From positions 1 to 32,016 of the forward strand of contig JAIXPK010000162.1 in assembly GCA_027486335.1 (NCBI GenBank): a DNA stretch of 32,016 nt, given 5' to 3'. Each line of letters opens with the position of its first letter. Position 1 is the stretch's first letter. This stretch comes from Verrucomicrobiaceae bacterium. GTDB taxonomy: Bacteria; Verrucomicrobiota; Verrucomicrobiia; Verrucomicrobiales; V1-33. Positions 31,075 to 32,016 of this stretch are shown in pieces. Made by a program: the position numbers and the translations under genes. The notes beneath the pieces are model-generated. The model was not told where the DNA came from and made no database searches. It saw only the letters and a program-made list of their open reading frames with translations.

Positions 31075-31950
31075 TCAGAAGGAGACGCTGAGTTTCACGC
31101 CGCCGTAGACATCGTTTCTGCCTTTGACCGTGTTGATCTGGTCGCGGGCATCGAGGGAGAAGTTTCCGGCGATGTATGGGGTGAGGATCGCGCTCTTGGT
31201 GAGTTGGATGGGAGCGGAGAGGGCGACACGGACGTGGGTCCAGCCGTCATCGACGCCGGTGACTTGGGTGTAGGTGTAGTAGTCGATGCCATAGCCGATG
31301 GCGGCGGCTGGGACGAGAGTGAGCCAGTTGTTGACCTTGACTGGGTAGTCGAAGGCGGCTTCGATGTACTGGCCGTCGATTTTGAAGTCGTACCAGTAAC
31401 CGACGGTGGCGTTGAGGCCGAACAAGGATTTGGCGACGGTGAAGCCGAGGTCCTGGGCACCTGTGATGGTGGAGTCCGGGGCGTTGGGGAATCCGAAGGT
31501 GGTGCCGTCGACGGAACCGGAGAAGGTGTCGAAGAAGTTGTAGTAGGTGTAGACGAGGCCGAGTTTAGCGAAGCCAGCGTCGTAGGAGAGGCCTGCGAAG
31601 AGGTCGAGTTCGGAGTATTCGAAGGAACCAGGGACGTCGGTGTCGACGGAGGAAGTGTAGAGGGCGCCGGGTGTGAGGGTGAGTTTATCGGCGAGGGGGA
31701 TACTGAGGGTGGCACCGGTCCAGACGTTGTTGCTGGAGAACCAGAGACCGCGGAAGTAGTATTCGGAGTCGTAGCCGGCTTCGAGGGTCATGCCGACGGA
31801 GTCGAAGAGACCGACAGTTTCTGCTGGTGGCGGGACTGGTACTGGGCCTTTAGGGGCGGTGGTGGTGGTGGTGCCTGCGACAGCGGACGCGGCGAGCATC
31901 AGGGAACCGGCGGCGCCGGCTGCGAGGGAACGGAACGTGAGTTTGGTCAT
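31075..31950 (-). CDS. Outer-membrane beta-barrel (porin-like) protein
   Basis: A 291-residue protein. The signal peptide ends near LMLAASAVAG, then a Thr/Pro linker (TTTTTAPKGPVPVPPP), which probably spans the periplasm. The remaining part alternates polar and hydrophobic residues as in beta-barrels, with aromatic girdles (GYDSEYYFRGLWF, YTYYNFFDTFSG, GYGIDYYTYT). The last residue is Phe in VKLSVSF, the usual outer-membrane assembly signal. The EYYFRG motif near the N-terminus is common in porins of unknown substrate. The group resembles TorF/putative porin families, and function may be transport or structural. The gene ends in a strong terminator, and its codon bias is closer to high-expression genes than its neighbours. 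Confidence 0.88.
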   Translation of the reverse strand: MTKLTFRSLAAGAAGSLMLAASAVAGTTTTTAPKGPVPVPPPAETVGLFDSVGMTLEAGYDSEYYFRGLWFSSNNVWTGATLSIPLADKLTLTPGALYTSSVDTDVPGSFEYSELDLFAGLSYDAGFAKLGLVYTYYNFFDTFSGSVDGTTFGFPNAPDSTITGAQDLGFTVAKSLFGLNATVGYWYDFKIDGQYIEAAFDYPVKVNNWLTLVPAAAIGYGIDYYTYTQVTGVDDGWTHVRVALSAPIQLTKSAILTPYIAGNFSLDARDQINTVKGRNDVYGGVKLSVSF

Positions 31951-32016
31951 TGGTGGTTTGGTTGTGGACTGGGCTCCGGGGAGACAGGCCGATGGTTTGC
32001 TGCCCGCCGTAATGGC

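Noticed and set aside
31951-32016. Promoter of the porin gene at the right edge
   Set aside because: The 66 bases show no clear -35/-10 pair on the - strand; the promoter may lie beyond the window.

Overview
The window looks like chromosomal DNA of a member of the Verrucomicrobiota, probably near Verrucomicrobiaceae or Luteolibacter. This is inference from gene content: an alpha2-type glycyl-tRNA synthetase, a membrane-anchored Ser/Thr kinase with an N-terminal zinc ribbon, a giant CotH/lamin-tail/discoidin exoprotein, two PilT ATPases followed by a TPR protein, and mostly leaders without Shine-Dalgarno sites. The DNA is GC-rich. The + strand is strongly G-rich whichever strand is coding, so + genes use G-ending codons and - genes use C-ending codons, as expected if the + strand is the leading strand of one replichore.

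Layout. 1-2305: the start of nuoA leaving on the - strand, a possible small ORF, then glycyl-tRNA synthetase. 2306-4538: four closely packed unknown genes with almost no GC skew, probably acquired recently. 4539-5442: gene-free DNA made of hairpin repeats. 5443-9723: the 1426-residue CotH exoprotein, whose end overlaps convergent miaA. 10703-13114: the zinc-ribbon Ser/Thr kinase. 13115-13473: a second repeat-filled gap. 13474-15843: sugar nucleotidyltransferase and threonine synthase. 15845-17580 (-): GT4 glycosyltransferase coupled to a hexapeptide acyltransferase. 17731-20389: bifunctional-nuclease-domain protein, acylphosphatase, a small anchored protein, a 3D-domain lipoprotein and endonuclease III. 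20408-22693 (-): a fatty-acid-hydroxylase-family membrane protein and a secreted protein with an L,D-transpeptidase-like motif. 23067-26808: two PilT-type ATPases and a TPR protein. 26796-30825 (-): sulfatase-like membrane enzyme, mini-prepilin, prfB with a programmed +1 frameshift, and a small anchored protein. 31075-31950 (-): an outer-membrane beta-barrel with a strong terminator.

How the genes relate. Housekeeping translation genes (glyQS, miaA, prfB) are mixed with envelope and surface genes: nucleotidyltransferase, glycosyltransferase, acyltransferase, 3D-domain lipoprotein, L,D-transpeptidase-like protein, sulfatase-like protein and porin. The PilT pair with its TPR partner suggests type IV pilus retraction or gliding, but no pilus assembly genes are present and the only prepilin-like gene is 56 codons long.

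Most notable: a family of two-hairpin intergenic repeats (four copies), heptamer GAAGTGR arrays at three sites, the skew-free gene cassette, the mini-prepilin coupled to an atypical sulfatase, and the unlabelled L,D-transpeptidase-like protein. No CRISPR array, prophage, transposase, rRNA or tRNA was seen. I did not find a convincing new multi-gene defence system; the four-gene cassette is the nearest candidate accessory locus.
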